Positions 1 to 10,044 of a DNA stretch of 64,000 nucleotides are shown here, in pieces; within the stretch, counting starts at the first letter, position 1, and each line of letters opens with the position of its first letter. The position numbers and the translations under genes are program-made. Location of the stretch: positions 1 through 64,000 of the forward strand of contig DBMR01000046.1 of the NCBI GenBank assembly GCA_002298785.1, given 5' to 3'. A model generated the notes under the pieces. It searched no databases and was not told the DNA's origin. It saw only the letters and a list, made by a program, of their open reading frames with translations. The DNA comes from Verrucomicrobia subdivision 3 bacterium UBA693. GTDB lineage: Bacteria > Verrucomicrobiota > Verrucomicrobiia > Limisphaerales > UBA8199.

Positions 1-126
1 CACTAACTAAGGGCCATTCGGGTCAGTCCTTCATGTATTTGCGGGGACGCGGGTGGCAAATACTGAGGACTGATCCCCCGAGCGATCGCAAACACTGCAC
101 CCAAAAATTACCGCCGCTTCCTTTGA

Positions 127-195
127 GCGCCAGCGGCGCGGCATGTTTATAGTTTTCCATCCCATAAGGCATCCAAAGCCCCAGCGGGGCGGCAT
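127..195. repeat. Imperfect direct repeat, CCAGCGGnGCGGCATG type
   Basis: Two copies with the core CCAGCGG(C/G)GCGGCATG lie at about 127-145 and 178-195, about 50 bp apart. From general familiarity, short GC-rich repeats like this are scattered between genes in Verrucomicrobiota. The family was not verified here. Confidence 0.6.
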
Positions 196-296
196 GAAGG
201 AAGCCGACGGTGCAACCTTGGTAGTGTTCGACGCATTGCATCCCCAAGTTTAATCTCGAAACACGTTCCTACCTCCCCGGCTTGACCGACTGTGCC

Positions 297-374
297 GCTC
301 CGCCGGAGCTGGAAAAAATAATGTCGATGGTTGGCGAAACTATACACATGGCGCTCCTGCCGGAGCTGGAGAAG
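297..374. repeat. Imperfect direct repeat, GCCGGAGCTGGA core
   Basis: The core GCCGGAGCTGGA occurs at about 302-313 and 359-370, each preceded by GCTCC or GCTCCT and followed by an A-rich run. This is a second small repeat family in the same gene-free stretch. Its function is unknown. Confidence 0.55.
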
Positions 375-681
375 AATCATCGGCTGACAATTTCTTCCAG
401 TCGCACCTCTCCCACCCCCGCACCTGCATAAGCGAGCTTGGAAAGTCGCGCTCCCTTTCCGCGTGGGCCGAGTGTTCCGTGGTTCCTCTCCTTTTCCTTG
501 GCGGCAGGAGTTACCATTTCCTGCCGAACAACACTCAGTCAGACTCATGTCCCCCACTTCTTCCACTCCTCCGACATATACTTCGAACGTGGTGCAACAC
601 GTCCCGGGGCGGATCAGCTACGAATCCGTCGCCATCGCGGCACCGAATGCGTGAGCGAAAAGTGCGGTCGCAGTTACGCCC

Positions 682-3600
682 TCAATCCAGCGAAAGATTG
701 ACGCGGCTGCCGCCACTGTATGCGGCGTCGACAGCTTTCGGGGCCACCAACAGCAGACGCTCGGCCTCGATCTGGCCGTTCCGTGAAAGCCAGTCCCGGA
801 CCCAGCGGACGCGCAGGTCCATCAACTCCCGGTAATCATCCGCGGTAACGGGCACCTGGCTGGCGACCAGGGTTTCCATCAAGGCCGGCGTGGCCTGGTC
901 CAGGGCGAGCCGGTCGGCTTTCGAGAGGTGTTTCTCCGCCGGGCTCCGGTGGGAATTTTTGCTTAAACCCATCATCGCGAGCACACGCTGATAAACGGAG
1001 GCCTTCGACTTCGGACCGGTGCCGGAGACCTGCGTCCCGCCCGGCTGATTCGTGGACGCGAGGGCGAGCCGGTTGGTTTCAATCACCGCGGCGATGTTCG
1101 TCCCAAACTTCTCGGCGAACGCCGCCCGCACCAACTGCTCGTAATCCTCTGCCGCCAACTCGAAGCTCTCCGCGGACTGCAGCGCTTTGCCTTTCGCCGC
1201 GAGTTCGCGCAGTCGCTGGGCCTTGAGCTGATCGCGCAGTTTGCTCCGGGCCAGGGCGGCCCAGTCGGCCACCGGATCAATCGCCCCTTCGATCTCGAGG
1301 TTCAACGCGGGCCGTTGGGCCAGGGCTTTGTTCAGCTTGGTGAGCTTGTCCAACTCGCCTTCGACAAGGTTGGTGCTGCCCGGGACAAATTCGACGAAGC
1401 TCATTTCCTCTCCTCCGCCCACCAGCGCGCCCAGCAACTTGAAGGGCGAAGCCACAACCTTGGTCAGGGTGTTCAGCAGCACTTTGACGATGATCGGACC
1501 GAGGCTGAACTGCGGATCGTCCAGCCGCCCTTGCACCGGGAGGTCCAGTTCAATGCGGCCATTCGCGTCCTTGAGCAAGGCCACCGCCAGCTTCACCGGC
1601 AGGCCGGTCGCGTCCGGGCTCTTATTCCGGGGGCCCAGGGTCAGGTGATCGATGCCGATCTTGTTTTCGGCTTTGAGCTCCCCGCCCTCGATATGGTAGT
1701 GCAGGCTCGTGCTGACCCGACCCTTGTTCAAGGGGTGGCCGGCATATTTTTCCATGTAAGACGTCAACGATGTGAGCTGCGTGTTGGCATTGGTAATGAA
1801 CAGATCGACCAACAAATCTGAAGCCAGCGGATTGATGCGGCCCCGGATGCTGATCGGCGATTGCTGGTCCACCTTTCCGGCCAAATCCACCTCGGCGGTG
1901 GTGTTCAGGACCGAGGATAATCCCTTGATGGTGCCGGTCAGCTCCTGGACACTCATCGTGGCGCGCGGTTGCAGTGATTCATCCGCAAAACTGCACGAGG
2001 CCCGTTCCAGCCGAACAGTTCCTACCTGGACTGGAAACGACTCGGGCCCGGCATGGGCCTGGGCCTGGGTCGGCGCGGGCTGTCCGGGTCCAGCCGCAGG
2101 CGCCTTCTCCACAGGCTTTAATATCAACGCCAGGTTTGGCCGGTGGTCGGCGCCGATGAGTATCGAGGCTTTGGGAGCGACCCAGGTCACCTCCTCCAGC
2201 TTGAACCGGTTGGGCTGCAGCTCGCACTCGATACCGGCGAGCGAAAGTTGGTCCCAGCGCGCAAATTCCTTGAACGCCACCTGGTCGGTGCACAGAAAGT
2301 TGGTGATGCTCACGCCGCCCGCATAACTCACCAGTGGCGCTCCCGGGTCGGTCGTTTGGTAGCGCGCCTGCCCAAAGGCGTTGAGCGCGCCGCTGACCAC
2401 TCCGAGACGAACGAACTGATCGAGATAGCTCTGGAATGCCGTCAGGTCGAGGTTCGTAAGTCCAATCTGAAGCTTAGCGGTCAAGGGCGTGAGCCGGGCG
2501 GTACCCTGCGCGGTAATGGCGCCGGTTTCATTGAAGCGGAGCGAGACCGCGGCGGTGATGGGAGCGCTGCTGACCGTGCTGGCCCCCTTCACGTTTAGTG
2601 CCAGGTGATCCAGCAGAAACGCGGCCGGTTTCAAGGGTTGCTGGTCGTCAATTTTCACGCTGTAGTCCTGCAGCGCGAACTCCTCGACCTCCACCACCCA
2701 CCCATTAGCGCCCCCTGCCGCAGGAGCATTGCTTGTCGCTCCTCCAGAACTGGTGGCCGGCGGCGCCTCGCCAGCCCCGGACGCGAGCAACCCGAGCAGG
2801 TTAATCGTACCATCCTTCTGACGCCGGATCAGCAGGGAGCCGCCGTCGGCCCGGATCTGGCCAATGCGCGCCCGGCGCTCGCGGAGGTCGGCGGCGACTC
2901 GCTCGACGGTGAAGTCGGCGATGCTCGTGACGGACTCCTCGCTGCCCGGCGCCTTGACTTCGAGTCCCTTGACGGAGACCGCGAGATTCGAAACCGCCGC
3001 CTGCAAACCGTTCGTGGCCAGCGCCACCATGTAGGGCGCACGCACCCCGAGCTTGCCGGCCGCCAGTTTCCCGGTGAACACCTCCTCGATAAACGGCAGG
3101 TACTTTTTCAATTCGATGGTGGTCAATTTCACTTCCCCGGCCGAGCGCACCGGATTGATGGAAAGCGTGCCCGCACCTTCGAAAGTTTCCGCCGCCTCCG
3201 AGGTCAGGTGAAAGGAGTAACGCGCGTCCGACTCCGCCCTGGTGGTGAAGTCTTTCAGGCTGATCACGATTGGCTTCAATTGGGTCTTGAACGTAGTGCG
3301 GTGGGTGAGGTCCTCGAGCGCCACCGCGGTGTTCTCGAGCGCAAAATCGTCCACCGTCAACGTCCAGGGCGGCCCGGCCGCGACGGCAGCGGGGGTGGCA
3401 TTGGTGGCTGGAGAACGCAGGGAAAGCAAATCGAGCAGGTTCAGATGCCCGCCTGGCTTGAGCCGCGCCAACAGCGTCGCCTCGGACACTCTTACACTGC
3501 CGAACCGCAGAGCGCGTTCCCGCAAGTTAAACTGCGCCTGCCGCAAATCGAGCCCCTGCAAACCGGCGACCGTCTCCCCGGTGTCAGGGTCCTGGAGCCG

Positions 3601-4455
3601 CATTTGTTCAACATGGACGAGGCCGTTGGTGACGATCAAATCGACGCCGTTGGTCCCCGCCTCGAAGCGGTAGCTGGCCTCGACGTCTGCCGTCCCATTG
3701 GTCACCACGGCCCGCGTGATGTCTTCGAGGTAAGGCTGGTAACGCGTAAGTTGCACGCCGGTGATCGCCACATGGCCAAAGGAACGAAGCGGTTGCACCG
3801 TGACCGCCCCCTCCCACGCCAGGCTGCGTCCGGCGTCGCTTTCCGCGCGGAACGAATACGGCGTATCGGCTCCTGGCCGCGTCGCAAAATCCGTCAACGT
3901 CACATTGATGGGCCGATATTCCGTATGAAATGGGGACCGGCGGGTTTGATCCTCGAGCGCCACAAACCCATTGGTGATCTCGAGCAGGAAGATATTAACA
4001 CGGGGAATCGAGGCCTTTTCCGGCTTGGGCGGCGCGGGCGCGTTGGAAGCCGGGACAAACATGTTGGCAAAGTTAAGCTGGCCATCCTTCAACAGGATGA
4101 TCTCGCCCACCGGTTTAACGAGCCGGATTTCCTTAAAGGTCCACGCCCAACGAAACAAGGAAGAGGTCTGGAAATTGACATATAACTCTTCCCAGGAGGC
4201 AAAAGGCCGCCCTGTCGGCTCCGTCAGCGCCAGACCGCGCACAGTCAGAGAGAGAGCGAGCGGGTTGAATTTGACCTGGTCGATCGCCGCCTGCCGTTGC
4301 GTCAAGCCCGGCAGACGCTTGAGCATTTGCCACTTAATCAACGGCGGCACCGCAAAGAAGCCGAGCAGCACGTAGATCAGGAACACTGCGGTCGCCCAAA
4401 TCACCCGCCTGCACCACTTGGAGCTTTTGAACGCGGAAAACCTCGGTTGATTCAT
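682..4455 (-). CDS. DUF748 / AsmA-like envelope protein
   Basis: This protein of 1257 residues has one N-terminal membrane segment (about residues 18-37), followed by a long periplasmic, beta-rich region. Its pattern is that of DUF748 proteins: an early WEELYVNF segment, then repeated units of the type alEDqt...p.pi.vtl.dFttr. Two such units (about residues 150-290 and 370-480) resemble each other, suggesting internal duplication. The C-terminal part carries the NLEIEGAIDPVADWAAL stretch typical of the family. AsmA-like proteins are thought to sit across the envelope and affect outer-membrane lipid or protein assembly; a specific role here is inference. It is transcribed alone, and its stop faces the gene-free left end. 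Confidence 0.85.
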   Translation of the reverse strand: MNQPRFSAFKSSKWCRRVIWATAVFLIYVLLGFFAVPPLIKWQMLKRLPGLTQRQAAIDQVKFNPLALSLTVRGLALTEPTGRPFASWEELYVNFQTSSLFRWAWTFKEIRLVKPVGEIILLKDGQLNFANMFVPASNAPAPPKPEKASIPRVNIFLLEITNGFVALEDQTRRSPFHTEYRPINVTLTDFATRPGADTPYSFRAESDAGRSLAWEGAVTVQPLRSFGHVAITGVQLTRYQPYLEDITRAVVTNGTADVEASYRFEAGTNGVDLIVTNGLVHVEQMRLQDPDTGETVAGLQGLDLRQAQFNLRERALRFGSVRVSEATLLARLKPGGHLNLLDLLSLRSPATNATPAAVAAGPPWTLTVDDFALENTAVALEDLTHRTTFKTQLKPIVISLKDFTTRAESDARYSFHLTSEAAETFEGAGTLSINPVRSAGEVKLTTIELKKYLPFIEEVFTGKLAAGKLGVRAPYMVALATNGLQAAVSNLAVSVKGLEVKAPGSEESVTSIADFTVERVAADLRERRARIGQIRADGGSLLIRRQKDGTINLLGLLASGAGEAPPATSSGGATSNAPAAGGANGWVVEVEEFALQDYSVKIDDQQPLKPAAFLLDHLALNVKGASTVSSAPITAAVSLRFNETGAITAQGTARLTPLTAKLQIGLTNLDLTAFQSYLDQFVRLGVVSGALNAFGQARYQTTDPGAPLVSYAGGVSITNFLCTDQVAFKEFARWDQLSLAGIECELQPNRFKLEEVTWVAPKASILIGADHRPNLALILKPVEKAPAAGPGQPAPTQAQAHAGPESFPVQVGTVRLERASCSFADESLQPRATMSVQELTGTIKGLSSVLNTTAEVDLAGKVDQQSPISIRGRINPLASDLLVDLFITNANTQLTSLTSYMEKYAGHPLNKGRVSTSLHYHIEGGELKAENKIGIDHLTLGPRNKSPDATGLPVKLAVALLKDANGRIELDLPVQGRLDDPQFSLGPIIVKVLLNTLTKVVASPFKLLGALVGGGEEMSFVEFVPGSTNLVEGELDKLTKLNKALAQRPALNLEIEGAIDPVADWAALARSKLRDQLKAQRLRELAAKGKALQSAESFELAAEDYEQLVRAAFAEKFGTNIAAVIETNRLALASTNQPGGTQVSGTGPKSKASVYQRVLAMMGLSKNSHRSPAEKHLSKADRLALDQATPALMETLVASQVPVTADDYRELMDLRVRWVRDWLSRNGQIEAERLLLVAPKAVDAAYSGGSRVNLSLD

Positions 4456-5038
4456 CGCTCTTAGCCTTACCCGCTTTTCAAGGTAACGACAAGACTGCGG
4501 TGCACTTCACCTGCGACCTCGTTCTCTCCTCTCACGACGCCATGCACTAATTCACCGGCCCCTCACTGGAGACCGCACAAGCTTTTGCCCGCTGGCCGCA
4601 GGGCCGCGACGCCAACTATGGTTTGACCACCACACTAATGGGCGACCCTTTCGAAAACTCAGTTCTCGGGCGGAGCGCGAGGTTCCAAGCTCGCTTTTGC
4701 AGGTACGAACGCGAGGCCAACGCACCCATGAATTCGCCTCCACGCCCCCGCGAGGGTTAACCGTGGCCGCCCTCCGAACGATGTAAGCGGACGCGGACGT
4801 CCGCGCTCCTGTCCTTTATTAGCGTTCATTAGCGCAGATCAGCGGTTTCCTCCGGCGCAGATTCACTCCCTTCTCTGAGAAAGTATCGACCGTGGTAGAA
4901 CACGTCTCTGCCTGCTTCCCCACCCTACTCGGTGCGGCTGGCGTAAGGGTTGTGATTTCGAAAGAGCGGGTAAGCCTTCCCGATGTTGCGCCAGCCTAAT
5001 CGGCCTGGATTAATCCAATCTTTTCGAGCGATAGCCTT
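4456..5038. other. Intergenic region between divergent genes, no gene seen
   Basis: This gap separates the DUF748 start from the pyruvate carboxylase promoter. It holds a 14-bp palindrome (4792-4805) that recurs near 35.4 kb. It also holds a GTGGTAGAACACGTC segment near 4892 that resembles GTGGTGCAACACGTC near 590. No open frame with credible protein features was found. Confidence 0.55.
4792..4805. repeat. CGCGGACGTCCGCG palindrome (dispersed)
   Basis: A perfect 14-bp palindrome. Its 12-bp core GCGGACGTCCGC occurs again at 35377-35388 in another intergenic region. It is probably a dispersed intergenic repeat rather than a gene-specific operator. Confidence 0.6.
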
Positions 5039-5066
5039 TTGCACAATTTGCAAGGCGGCTTATAGT
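5039..5066 (+). promoter_or_regulatory. Candidate sigma-70 promoter of pyc
   Basis: TTGCAC (5039-5044) and TATAGT (5061-5066) are separated by 16 bp. Transcription would begin near 5073, only a few bases before the ATG at 5079, so the message would be almost leaderless. It was found by eye only. Confidence 0.4.
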
Positions 5067-5078
5067 GGCACTCGAATT

Positions 5079-8000
5079 ATGGGACAACCGAATACGCCAG
5101 CCCGCATCGTGCCGCCAGCGCCACGCCCGTTTACCAAGTTGCTCGCGGCCAACCGGTCTGAAATCGCGATCCGAATTTTCCGCGCGGCCACCGATTTGGG
5201 CCTGAGGACCGTGGCCATCTATGCCCAGGAAGACCGGTTCAGCATCCATCGGTTCAAGGCGGATGAAGCTTACGTGGTGGGCGCGGGCAAAGGGCCGGTG
5301 GCAGCCTACCTGGACATCGAGAGCATCGTGGCGCTGGCCAAAGAAACCGGGGTGGAAGCCATTCATCCAGGCTATGGGTTCCTCAGCGAGAACGCCGACT
5401 TTGCCCGGGCCTGCGCGGCCGCCGGCATCACTTTCGTAGGCCCCCGCCCGGAGCTGCTCGACCGGATGGGTGACAAGACCGCGGCGCGCGCGCTGGCGCA
5501 TCGCATCAACGTCCCCACCCTGCCCGGCACGGAGGAGCCGATCACCGACCGCGCGGAAGCGCTCAATGTCGCCCGCCAGATTGGTTTTCCCCTGATCATC
5601 AAGGCGGCCTTTGGCGGTGGGGGCCGGGGCATGCGGGTGGTGCCCAAACCGTCGGATTTGACCCGGTTGCTGGATGAAGCGCAGGCGGAAGCCGGACGCG
5701 CCTTCGGCAACCCCGCGGTGTTTCTCGAGAAATACATCCCCCACGCCAAACATATCGAGGTCCAGATTCTGGGGGACCAGCACGGCAATGTCATTCACCT
5801 GCACGAGCGTGATTGCTCGGTCCAGCGGCGGCATCAAAAAGTCGTCGAGGTCGCGCCCAGCTTTGGCCTGCCGGAAAACGTCATCCAGGAGCTCTGCCAG
5901 GCCGCCGTGCGCATGGCCCGCGAAATTAAATACGACAACGCCGGCACCATCGAGTTTCTCTACGACCTGGACCGGCACGAGTGGTTCTTTATCGAAATGA
6001 ACCCCCGCATCCAGGTCGAGCACACGGTCACCGAGGTGATCACCGGCCTGGACCTGGTGCGGGCGCAAATCCTCATCGCCCAGGGCCACCCCATGCACGG
6101 ACCGGCGGTGGGCATCCCGCCCCAGGAACAAGTGGCCCGGAACGGCTACGCGATTCAATGCCGCCTGACCACCGAAGATCCCGAGAACAAGTTCACTCCC
6201 GATTACGGCAAGATTCTCGCCTACCGTTCCACCGGCGGGTTTGGCATTCGACTGGACGGGGGCATGGGCTACGCCGGCGCGGTGATCACTCCGTATTACG
6301 ATTCGTTGCTGGTGAAGGTCGTGGCGTCGGCGGATTCCTGGGACCTGGCGCGGCATCGCATGGACCGCGCGTTGCGCGAGTTCCGGATTCGGGGGTTGAA
6401 AACCAACATCCCGTTCCTGGAAAACGTCATCAACAACCCCATTTTCGCCGAGGGCCGCGCGACGACCACGCTGGTGGACAGCACGCCGGAGTTGTGCGCG
6501 TTTCGTCCGCGCAAAGATCGCGCCACCAAGCTGCTCAATTTCCTGGCGAACGTCATCGTCAACGGCAACCCGCACGCCAAGGGCTACAAGCCCGGCAAAG
6601 TTTACGACGCCGCCAAAGCTCCGTCCTACGACGCCAGGGCGCCGCTGCCCAAAGGCACTCGTGATCTACTGCTGGAGGTTGGACCGGAGAAATTCGCCGA
6701 GTGGACGCGGAAACAGAAACGACTGCTCATTACCGACACGACGTTCCGGGATGCCCACCAGTCGCTCATGGCCACGCGGATGCGTTCCTACGACCTCCTG
6801 GCCTGCGCGCCCGGGATGGCCCGCCGCCTCGGGGCGCTGGACTCCGGCCTGTTCTCGCTGGAAATGTGGGGCGGGGCCACCTTCGACACGACCATGCGTT
6901 TCCTGGGTGAAGATCCGTGGGCGCGCCTGCGCCAACTGCGCCAGGCGATTCCCAACATCTGTTTCCAGATGCTCTTCCGCGGCTCCAACGCCGTCGGTTA
7001 CTCCAATTACCCCGATAATGTGGTCACCGGCTTCATCCGGCACGCGGCGGAGGCCGGGATCGATCTCTTCCGCATTTTCGATTCGCTGAATTACCTGCCC
7101 AGCTTGCGCGCGGCAATGGCCGCCGTGCGGGAAACCAGCGCCATTTGCGAAGGCACCATCTGCTACACTGGCGACATCCTCGACGAGCGCCGAGACAAAT
7201 ACTCTTTGAAATACTACGTGGCGTTGGCGCGCGAACTGGAAAAGATGGGGGCGCACTTCCTGGCCATCAAGGACATGGCAGGCCTGTGCCGTCCGTATGC
7301 CGCGCGCAAACTCGTCAAAGCGCTCCGGGAGGAGATCGGGCTGCCCATTCATTTCCACACGCACGATACCAGCGGCATCAGCGCCGCCAGCGTGCTGCAA
7401 GCCAGCGATTCCGGCGTGGACGTCGTGGACCTGGCCATCGCCTCGATGTCCGGCAGCACCAGCCAGCCCAACCTGAATTCCGTCGTCGCCGCCCTCGAAC
7501 ACACCCCGCGCGCAACTCATCTCGACCTGGGCTCCCTCAACGAGTACTCGGATTACTGGGAGAAGGTGCGCGACTATTACACGCCGTTCGACGTGGCGCC
7601 CCGGACCGGCAGCGCCGAGGTTTACCTGCACGAGATGCCGGGCGGCCAATACACCAATCTGCGGGAACAGGCCGCGAGCATGGGCGTGTCGCATCGCTGG
7701 CCCGAGATCGCCCGCCTTTACGCGGAAGTGAACCAGCTTTTTGGGGATATCGTCAAAGTCACTCCCTCGTCGAAAGTCGTCGGGGACATGGCCCTGTTCC
7801 TGTTCAGCCGCGGCATTCGGCCGGAAGACGTGGTAAACCTGGAACCCGGGGTTACGCCCTTCCCGGAAAGCGTGATCGACATGCTAAGCGGTGGCCTGGG
7901 CTGGCCGCCAGGCGGCTGGCCGGAAGGCATTTGGAAATCCATCCTGGGCGAAAAGAAATTCCAGGCGGCCCGCGAGGCTTACCTGGCGGCCACCCGCAAG

Positions 8001-8615
8001 GGCGGCAAGCGCAAGGAACAACCGCCCATCGATCTCGAAAAACTGCGCGCCGAGCTGTCAGCCAAGCTCAAACGCCAGGCCACCGACGACGATCTCTATT
8101 CCCACCTCATGTATCCCGAGGTGTTTGCCGCGTTCGACAAGCACCGGCACGACTTTAGCGATGTTAGCGTTTTACCCACACCCGCATTCTTCTACGGCTT
8201 GCGCCTGCGCGAAGAAATCAGCGTCAATATCGAAGCCGGCAAGACACTGATCATCCGGTTGGTAAATGTCAGCGAAGCCGAGAAGGACGGGCGCCGCACC
8301 GTGACGTTCGAGCTGAACGGCATGACGCGCGAAACGTACATCGCGGACAAGAGCCTGGCCGGCAAAGCCAAAACGCGGCCCAAAGCCGTGCTCACCGACC
8401 CGCGCCAAATCCCGGCGCCCATCCCGGGCTTGATCGCGACCATCGCCGTGAGCGTGGGTCACAAAGTCAGCAAGGGCGACAAACTGCTGATGATGGAAGC
8501 CATGAAGATGCAGACCACCGTCTCCGCGCCCATGGACGGCGTGGTCGAGGAAATTCTCGTCAGCATCGGCGAGACGGTGGAAAGCAAAGACCTGCTGATC
8601 AAGCTGCGCGGGTGA
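5079..8615 (+). CDS. pyc: Pyruvate carboxylase
   Basis: This protein of 1178 residues is full length for single-chain pyruvate carboxylase, which makes oxaloacetate from pyruvate, bicarbonate and ATP in the cytoplasm (anaplerosis). The order is biotin carboxylase (about residues 15-480, glycine-rich ATP loop AAFGGGGRGM, then FIEMNPRIQVEHTVTE), carboxyltransferase (about 530-830, starting TDTTFRDAHQS), the conserved PYC/OADA region, and a C-terminal biotinyl domain. The biotin site is EAMKM, with the lysine 36 residues from the end counting itself. The ATG at 5079 is preferred over 4983: upstream residues look unlike protein, the promoter-like sequence lies between them, and the family N-terminus (KLLAANRSEIAIRIFRA) follows soon after. 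It faces the next gene end to end, 19 bp apart. Confidence 0.95.
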   Translation: MGQPNTPARIVPPAPRPFTKLLAANRSEIAIRIFRAATDLGLRTVAIYAQEDRFSIHRFKADEAYVVGAGKGPVAAYLDIESIVALAKETGVEAIHPGYGFLSENADFARACAAAGITFVGPRPELLDRMGDKTAARALAHRINVPTLPGTEEPITDRAEALNVARQIGFPLIIKAAFGGGGRGMRVVPKPSDLTRLLDEAQAEAGRAFGNPAVFLEKYIPHAKHIEVQILGDQHGNVIHLHERDCSVQRRHQKVVEVAPSFGLPENVIQELCQAAVRMAREIKYDNAGTIEFLYDLDRHEWFFIEMNPRIQVEHTVTEVITGLDLVRAQILIAQGHPMHGPAVGIPPQEQVARNGYAIQCRLTTEDPENKFTPDYGKILAYRSTGGFGIRLDGGMGYAGAVITPYYDSLLVKVVASADSWDLARHRMDRALREFRIRGLKTNIPFLENVINNPIFAEGRATTTLVDSTPELCAFRPRKDRATKLLNFLANVIVNGNPHAKGYKPGKVYDAAKAPSYDARAPLPKGTRDLLLEVGPEKFAEWTRKQKRLLITDTTFRDAHQSLMATRMRSYDLLACAPGMARRLGALDSGLFSLEMWGGATFDTTMRFLGEDPWARLRQLRQAIPNICFQMLFRGSNAVGYSNYPDNVVTGFIRHAAEAGIDLFRIFDSLNYLPSLRAAMAAVRETSAICEGTICYTGDILDERRDKYSLKYYVALARELEKMGAHFLAIKDMAGLCRPYAARKLVKALREEIGLPIHFHTHDTSGISAASVLQASDSGVDVVDLAIASMSGSTSQPNLNSVVAALEHTPRATHLDLGSLNEYSDYWEKVRDYYTPFDVAPRTGSAEVYLHEMPGGQYTNLREQAASMGVSHRWPEIARLYAEVNQLFGDIVKVTPSSKVVGDMALFLFSRGIRPEDVVNLEPGVTPFPESVIDMLSGGLGWPPGGWPEGIWKSILGEKKFQAAREAYLAATRKGGKRKEQPPIDLEKLRAELSAKLKRQATDDDLYSHLMYPEVFAAFDKHRHDFSDVSVLPTPAFFYGLRLREEISVNIEAGKTLIIRLVNVSEAEKDGRRTVTFELNGMTRETYIADKSLAGKAKTRPKAVLTDPRQIPAPIPGLIATIAVSVGHKVSKGDKLLMMEAMKMQTTVSAPMDGVVEEILVSIGETVESKDLLIKLRG

Positions 8616-8634
8616 GCCGGCGGCCGCGCCGCGC

Positions 8635-9891
8635 TCAATCGTTCTTGGGATCCGGGCTGATGCCCCGGATCCAGTAAGCGCCCGGCTGCTTGCGATAACT
8701 CTCCCAGGCTTTGTCCCCAAAGACCGCCTTGATCGAGTTCTCCGTCTCGGTGCGGATGCCCTGCAACACGGTGGTGCGTTGATCGGCGGAAAGCGACTGA
8801 TCCTGGCGCACTTGTTTGGCCTGCTGCTCGGCCGCTTTCTTCATGTCATACACTTTCACCGCGTCCTCCTGGCTCAGGCCGTTGCGCTCCGTCACGCGGT
8901 AAATGCCCTGATACGCGTAATCCTGCGCGCGTTCGTAGTCCGCATACCGCTGATCGCCCAGCAGAGTTTTGATTTGCCCATCCAGCACCTTCTTGGCCGC
9001 ATCCTGCTTTTCGCGCTCGGTCTTGTCCAAAGCGCCCATCTGCCCCGCCAGGCCGTACTCGTCGTCGTAGCTCTTCTTGAGCTTGAAGATGTCCCGAAAT
9101 TCCTGTTCGGTCGGCTGGAAACTCGCCAACTGCATCCGCATCATCATGGCGGTCTGCGACAGCCGCAATTGGTAATCCTCCATTTCCTGCGGGGTCAGCA
9201 CCTTCGCCATCTCGGTTTCCATCTCCTTCTGTGCCTGCAACATTTTCTTCATGTCCTCCGCGTCGGGAGTCCCGCCGCTCAACGCTTTCATGGCTTTGGT
9301 CTGGTACTTTTGCATGACCTCCATCACCTCCGCCTGCTTGTTGGCCGGGAGAAAATCCAGCAGGCTCTCGATCATCCCGGTTGCACCGGCAGTGAGGTCC
9401 GGCTTTTCATCGGGCGCGGTGCCCAGCAACTCTTTGAGCAACGCGCGCTTCTCTTTGGCAAGCTGCTGCTGCTTTTCAATTTTCTCAGAGTCGATCATCC
9501 CGGCCAGCGGATTGCCACCTTTCCAGAATTCAAAACGATTGGTGCTGGTGATGCCTTTGCGCCGGCTTTCAAACAGCTTGGCCACGTCCGCCGAGATGAT
9601 ATCCCGAATGGTCTCTTCCGGGCACCCGATCGCCCGCAGATTGGCAATATACTTCTTATAATCCTCCGACTCGACCATCCGCCAATCGAAAGAATGCGCG
9701 GGTTTGTCGGGCGCGGCCTCGGCGGCGGCTCCCACGGTCGCCGGACCGGACCCGGGCTTGGCCGGCGTCATGTCAGGAGCGACCACCACGGCGGCCACCT
9801 CACGGTTCCGACTCCGCGACAGGTAGCCCGCCGACCCCAGTAACAGCACATTGATCAGCAACGAGAAATAAAGGAGGGATTTGCCGTTCAT
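8635..9891 (-). CDS. Membrane-anchored, alpha-helical periplasmic protein of unknown function
   Basis: This protein of 418 residues has one N-terminal membrane anchor (about residues 5-24), a Pro/Ala-rich linker to about residue 70, and a long Lys/Glu/Gln-rich region likely to be helical. LTPQEMEDYQ and LSADQRTTVL segments resemble the LTxxQ motif of Spy/CpxP-type periplasmic proteins, but the protein is longer than that family, so I do not assign it. It lies tail to tail with pyc and head to head with the glycoside hydrolase gene. Function is unknown. Confidence 0.75.
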   Translation of the reverse strand: MNGKSLLYFSLLINVLLLGSAGYLSRSRNREVAAVVVAPDMTPAKPGSGPATVGAAAEAAPDKPAHSFDWRMVESEDYKKYIANLRAIGCPEETIRDIISADVAKLFESRRKGITSTNRFEFWKGGNPLAGMIDSEKIEKQQQLAKEKRALLKELLGTAPDEKPDLTAGATGMIESLLDFLPANKQAEVMEVMQKYQTKAMKALSGGTPDAEDMKKMLQAQKEMETEMAKVLTPQEMEDYQLRLSQTAMMMRMQLASFQPTEQEFRDIFKLKKSYDDEYGLAGQMGALDKTEREKQDAAKKVLDGQIKTLLGDQRYADYERAQDYAYQGIYRVTERNGLSQEDAVKVYDMKKAAEQQAKQVRQDQSLSADQRTTVLQGIRTETENSIKAVFGDKAWESYRKQPGAYWIRGISPDPKND

Positions 9892-10044
9892 ATGCCCGAC
9901 TATGAAATCAACCGCGAGTTTTGGGAACTATAAAAATCCACGTCTTTTGGAAGCGCGCGAAGGCCGCCGGCGGCTAAAGACTCGACTTTCCGTGCCGACT
10001 TTTCAACCCTTTCGCGTGTGCGATCCCAACTTGGTCCAACCGCT

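Larger units (their letters stand above)
1..681. other. Non-coding stretch with short dispersed repeats
   Basis: No convincing gene is visible here. Open frames on both strands are short, rich in Arg and Pro, and run through the repeats listed separately (127-195 and 297-374). The stretch ends at the stop codon of the minus-strand DUF748 gene. I see no tRNA-like cloverleaf and no mobile-element gene. Confidence 0.6.

Noticed and set aside
147..566. Possible small minus-strand gene of 139 codons
   Set aside because: The predicted peptide is made largely of translated repeat units and is Arg/Cys-rich. No start signal or homologous pattern was recognised.
2605..4185. Open frame of about 526 codons on the plus strand, opposite the DUF748 gene
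   Set aside because: It is a shadow of the real gene in GC-rich sequence. It is rich in Arg/Gly/Leu, has no recognised motif, and lies fully inside a gene with clear family features.
5010..6575. Open frame of about 521 codons opposite pyc
   Set aside because: It is an antisense shadow of the biotin carboxylase domain.
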